A stretch of 64,000 nt of DNA from UBA1081 sp045535305 (GTDB lineage: Bacteria; Bacillota; Clostridia; Oscillospirales; Acutalibacteraceae), in NCBI GenBank assembly GCA_045535305.1, contig JAZSLJ010000007.1:1-64000 (forward strand). Reading direction: 5' to 3'. Shown piece after piece: positions 60,842-64,000 of the stretch. The notes below the pieces were generated by a model. The model searched no databases, was not told the DNA's origin, and saw only the letters and a program-made list of their open reading frames with translations. Each line of letters opens with the position of its first letter. Position 1 is the stretch's first letter. The position numbers were made by a program, and so were the translations under genes.

Positions 60842-60978
60842 TAAACAAGAATTTATCTAATTAACAATGTACAATGTATAATGTACAATGAAGGAAAGGG
60901 CTTCGCCCTTTAACCCGATTTTTATAATTCAATAATTGTACATTGTAAATTGTACATTGTACATTAAATTATTGTTTA
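60842..60978 (-). repeat. Dispersed 137-bp palindromic element, copy C (MITE-like)
   Basis: Complete copy with terminal inverted repeats TAAACAAGAATTTA (60842-60855, one mismatch to the consensus) and TAAATTATTGTTTA (60965-60978). Arms and the central hairpin AAAGGGCTTCGCCCTTT match copies A and B nearly base for base. The stop codon of the GT2-TagF gene (60969-60971) lies inside the right terminal repeat. Confidence 0.9.
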
Positions 60979-63152
60979 CCAAGCTGTTCAATAATATAAT
61001 CCCCTACTCTTTGTGCCGATGAGCCGTCGGTGATTGTATGAATCATATTTTTAACGGCTGTACGTGCTGTTTTTGCCGAATCTGCGCCGTTACTGATTTC
61101 ACCGATAAAGGATATAAGGTCATCGGTGGATTCAATATAAAAGCCTTTGAGAATATCAAGAGGATTCTTGTATACAAAGCCGCGCTTTGCTATATATTCG
61201 TCAATATCTCCGATCGTAAGACCTATGGGCTTGTCCGTCAGCAGATAATCATAATAAACGGAAGAATAGTCCGTAATCATAGCATCGCATCTGCCAAGAA
61301 GCTCATACAACTGAACACCTTTTTCCTTGAGTGTATCGTCGTTTATAATAAAGAAATTAGAAAGTCCGTTTTCTTTAATAGCTGACAAATCCTGTGCCGG
61401 ATGAGGCTTTAACACAACAAGACAATTCAAGGCTCTGAGATAAGTATTGATTTTTTGCATATCTTCGGCGGTTTCAATAGCCGGAATACCCGTACCGTGG
61501 ATTTTCATCTCATAACCTGCAAGTTTTTTGTTTTTTGCACCGTCTTTTCTCTGACGGAATGTGGGCAGCCAGAAAATCACCTTGTCAAACTTATCGAATC
61601 CGAATTTTTCAAGAGCATCGTTAGGTTTATTAAGATAATCATTTCGCGGAAAACCGCAGAAAATCATTTTATCCTTATCCACTCTTGCATCTGAGCTGAA
61701 ATTATCAGCAAAAAATTCCGACACGCACAATGCGGCTGTACAGCGGTTTTTTATGCAATATGTACCGTTTGACGCTTTAAGGGGCATACCGTGCTGAAGC
61801 CAGAGAGAGATTTTGTTTTTACCGTGAACACCCAAAAGCTGATTGCTGTAAACAAGTGCTTTTGCAGTTGCAATACTGTACATATACTTAAATTTACCGC
61901 CTATTGATTTTGCGTGTTTAATGTTAGTTAAAAACGATACATTATTTTCTTTTGAATCTGCATATTTTGAGGCGTCATCACACAGCCATACAAATTCATA
62001 CTTTTCGTTCAGACCCTTTTCAAGCAGATATTGGTAAACGGGATATGTGTTGCAGGTAAGTGCGGGATTGCTTTCAAAAATAATCCTGTTTCTTGTTGGA
62101 AGCAGAGAAAACAAATAAAAAACAAGTTCAAAAAGTTCTTCTTTAATAACTTCACCGGAGCTAATAGAATTCTTTTTTAATTTAATATTAGTGTATTTTG
62201 CATAAACTTCGGGCTTAAAACAAATTGCATACCCAATAATTGCAACTTTTTTATAAAATGAAGAAAGCTCTTTGAATGGTGCAATATATTTTATAAAAAA
62301 AGAAATATAATCGTTAATTAGTTTTTTTGTTTTGCCGTAATAGAAATTTTCTGTTACACAATTTGAAAAATTAACAATGGCGATATCTAATGCATAAATT
62401 GCAGTTTCAGGAATCAGAGAGTTGAGTTTTTTATCAATATAAAAATTTATTCTGTCCTTGAGAGCTTCTTCTCTTGCAAGATTTTTAGGTGAAAACTTTG
62501 TTCCTGTAATTCCTTCAGAATGTCTTACATAAAGATAATAACGCTTGCTTGAGGTTACGATTCTGTTACAATTGTACACAATTTCATGAATTCTGGCATG
62601 GTCTTCATGGATTCGGCCTTCAGGAAAATACACACCATCAAAAACCTTTTTCTTATACACATTGTGAGTTGTATGACAGTAATAACCTGCATTGATTTCA
62701 CAGAGCTTATGCAGATATTCATCTCTTGTCAATACTTCATCGTTAACAATAGTCAGTCGTTCATTGTACTCGTCAATGGGATTGCCATCCGGATCAACAT
62801 GCATGATGTTTCCGCAAGACATATCCGCATTGTTTTCAATAAGCTTGTTGAGAAGTTCCTCTAAAGTTTCGGGAAGAATAAGGTCATCACTGTCAAGGCA
62901 AAAAATATACTCACCGCTGACAAGTGAAAGTGCAGTATTTCTTGCGGCGGAAACGCCCTTATTCTCGGTATGAACAACCTTGAATCTTGAATCATTTTCA
63001 GCCCATTTGTCGCATATTGCGCCGCTTGAATCGGTTGAACCGTCATCAACCATAATTACCTCAAAATCCGTATAAGTCTGAGCCTTTACACTTTCAAGAG
63101 TCTTTTCAAGATATTTTTCTACATTGTAAACCGGCATAAGTACACTTATCAT
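60969..63152 (-). CDS. GT2 glycosyltransferase fused to TagF-like glycerophosphotransferase
   Basis: Protein of 727 residues with two enzymes in one chain. Residues 1 to about 330 are a GT-A family 2 glycosyltransferase (ISVLMPVYNVEKYLEKTL, VDDGSTDSSG, FCLDSDD near 85). Residues about 350-727 are a CDP-glycerol/poly-alcohol glycerophosphotransferase of the TagB/TagF type (SLWLQHGMPLK, FCGFPRNDYL, WLPTFRQRKDG, KPHPAQD, MITDYSSVYYDYLLTDKPI). It probably builds a teichoic-acid-like or capsular polymer at the inner face of the membrane. The ATG is at 63152. Single gene; its last codons, Lys-Gln-stop, come from the end of the dispersed element. Confidence 0.9.
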   Translation of the reverse strand: MISVLMPVYNVEKYLEKTLESVKAQTYTDFEVIMVDDGSTDSSGAICDKWAENDSRFKVVHTENKGVSAARNTALSLVSGEYIFCLDSDDLILPETLEELLNKLIENNADMSCGNIMHVDPDGNPIDEYNERLTIVNDEVLTRDEYLHKLCEINAGYYCHTTHNVYKKKVFDGVYFPEGRIHEDHARIHEIVYNCNRIVTSSKRYYLYVRHSEGITGTKFSPKNLAREEALKDRINFYIDKKLNSLIPETAIYALDIAIVNFSNCVTENFYYGKTKKLINDYISFFIKYIAPFKELSSFYKKVAIIGYAICFKPEVYAKYTNIKLKKNSISSGEVIKEELFELVFYLFSLLPTRNRIIFESNPALTCNTYPVYQYLLEKGLNEKYEFVWLCDDASKYADSKENNVSFLTNIKHAKSIGGKFKYMYSIATAKALVYSNQLLGVHGKNKISLWLQHGMPLKASNGTYCIKNRCTAALCVSEFFADNFSSDARVDKDKMIFCGFPRNDYLNKPNDALEKFGFDKFDKVIFWLPTFRQRKDGAKNKKLAGYEMKIHGTGIPAIETAEDMQKINTYLRALNCLVVLKPHPAQDLSAIKENGLSNFFIINDDTLKEKGVQLYELLGRCDAMITDYSSVYYDYLLTDKPIGLTIGDIDEYIAKRGFVYKNPLDILKGFYIESTDDLISFIGEISNGADSAKTARTAVKNMIHTITDGSSAQRVGDYIIEQLGKQ

Positions 63153-63231
63153 AAAATAACCTCACAAATACAATATAAAAATATTATACATTAAAATGCA
63201 GCAAAAGTCCATAGCTAAAAATCAATTAACA

Positions 63232-63262
63232 TTATAAAAGCACTCCCTTTTTGAGAGTGCTT
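63232..63262 (-). terminator. Terminator of glyS
   Basis: AAGCACTC pairs with GAGTGCTT (63238-63245 with 63255-63262), followed on the minus strand by TTTTAT. Confidence 0.6.
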
Positions 63263-63268
63263 CTAATC

Positions 63269-64000
63269 TTAAAATTCAATTTTAGATGCAATATATGCCT
63301 CAAGCTCGTCGATGGGAAGTCTAACCTGCTCCATAGTATCTCTGTCGCGGACTGTTACACAGCCGTCTGTTTCACTTTCAAAGTCGTATGTGATACAGAA
63401 AGGTGTACCGATTTCGTCCTCACGGCGGTATCTCTTACCGATTGAGCCTGTTTCATCAAAGTCAACCATGAACTTTTTGCTCAGCTTTTCATAAACCTCC
63501 ATAGCCTTGTCGGAAAGCTTCTTTGAAAGGGGAAGAACTGCTGCCTTATAGGGAGCTACAACAGGGCTAAGGTGAAGAACAACTCTTACATCGTTCTTTT
63601 CTGCATCAATAACCTCTTCGTCATAAGCTTCGCAAAGAAGAGCGAGAACGGTTCTGTCAAGACCGTAAGTTGATTCAATGATGAAAGGAATAAATTTCTC
63701 GTTTGTTTCGGGATCAAGATAATCCATCTTCTGACCGCTGTATTCCTGTTGTCTTGTAAGGTCGAAGTTTGTTCTGTTGTGAGTGCCGTTAATTTCACCC
63801 CAGCCGAAGGGGAAAAGGAACTCAATATCACAAGCCGCTTTTGCATAGTGAGCAAGCTTTTCGTGGTCGTGGAAACGGAGATGCTCTGCGGGAATACCGA
63901 GGTCTTTGTAATACTCCATACCGTAGTTTTTGAAATAATCGTAAAGCTCGGTATCTGTGCCTTCTTTACAGAAAGTCTGGAACTCCATCTGCTCGAATTC
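63269..64000 (-). CDS. glyS: Glycyl-tRNA synthetase (dimeric type), C-terminal part
   Basis: C-terminal portion of a class II glycyl-tRNA synthetase of the single-subunit (alpha2) type; the reading frame continues past the right edge of the window. Seen: MEFQTFCKEGTDTELYDYF, HEKLAHYAKAACDIEFLFPFGWGEINGTHNRTNFDL, the motif 3 region FIIESTYGLDRTVLALL, and the anticodon-binding domain LHLSPVVAPYKAAVLPLSKKL, then RYRREDEIGTPFCITYDFES. It charges tRNA-Gly. The N-terminus, with motifs 1 and 2, lies outside the window, so length and start cannot be judged. Confidence 0.96.
   Translation of the reverse strand, partial: EFEQMEFQTFCKEGTDTELYDYFKNYGMEYYKDLGIPAEHLRFHDHEKLAHYAKAACDIEFLFPFGWGEINGTHNRTNFDLTRQQEYSGQKMDYLDPETNEKFIPFIIESTYGLDRTVLALLCEAYDEEVIDAEKNDVRVVLHLSPVVAPYKAAVLPLSKKLSDKAMEVYEKLSKKFMVDFDETGSIGKRYRREDEIGTPFCITYDFESETDGCVTVRDRDTMEQVRLPIDELEAYIASKIEF

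Overview
The window looks like a chromosomal segment of a Clostridia bacterium (Bacillota), probably an Oscillospirales/Ruminococcus-like gut anaerobe. The grounds are moderate-to-low GC, strong AGGAGG-type ribosome binding sites, consensus sigma-A promoters, a single-chain PurL, a PurO-type IMP cyclohydrolase replacing half of PurH, a dockerin-bearing secreted protein, many glycoside hydrolases with GPH-type sugar symporters, and a TagF-like polymer polymerase. No rRNA, tRNA, CRISPR array or prophage was seen. The taxonomic call is inference, since no marker sequence could be searched.

Layout. 1-4008: a partial copy of a dispersed palindromic element, then a GH2/GH36 glycosidase pair (minus strand). 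4165-8849: a type I phosphodiesterase, a 48-residue small gene with its own promoter and terminator, a PI-PLC-like protein co-transcribed with a GPH symporter, and a divergent WYL regulator. 8850-9151: a non-coding stretch with a three-way-junction fold. 9152-12931: a lipid operon (acyl-CoA ligase, PlsC with zinc ribbon, patatin). 13094-16068: alpha-L-fucosidase and a second GPH symporter. 16178-30851: YebC, a 2353-residue cyclic beta-1,2-glucan synthase-like protein, then minus-strand operons SH3/PBP1A/RuvX and YfcC-type transporter/zinc-ribbon membrane protein/RluD-type synthase. 31069-33502: GH35 beta-galactosidase and a TRIC/UPF0126 channel. 33511-33824 and 41085-41379: two type I toxin-antitoxin modules of the holin-like-toxin (Fst/par-like) kind. 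Between them: TypA, a PHP-domain lipoprotein, a GH78 rhamnosidase, a secreted metallophosphoesterase and a small XRE regulator. 41456-50737: the purine operon purE-purM-purN-purO-AICARFT-purD-purL, headed by a ZTP riboswitch. 50825-57030: a second PlsC-zinc-ribbon protein, the dockerin protein, a sugar isomerase/epimerase-like protein, an EutH-like transporter, a small lipoprotein/XRE pair sharing operators, and a decayed four-helix-bundle gene beside a cluster of hairpins. 57031-60644: the glycolytic operon pgk-tpiA-gpmI. 60842-60978: a full copy of the dispersed element. 60969-63152: a GT2-TagF fusion. 63269-64000: the C-terminal part of glycyl-tRNA synthetase.

How the genes fit together. 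The glycosidases (GH2, GH36, GH29, GH35, GH78) and GPH symporters suggest use of plant or host oligosaccharides, each locus apparently under its own promoter. The purine, glycolytic, TypA, YebC, RuvX and GlyS genes are housekeeping. The less ordinary material lies between genes: two toxin-antitoxin modules, a roughly 137-bp element with 14-bp terminal inverted repeats that repeatedly sits at gene 3' ends and supplies stop codons, a variant of that element, a hairpin cluster beside a broken IVP-type gene, and several unexplained palindromic structures.
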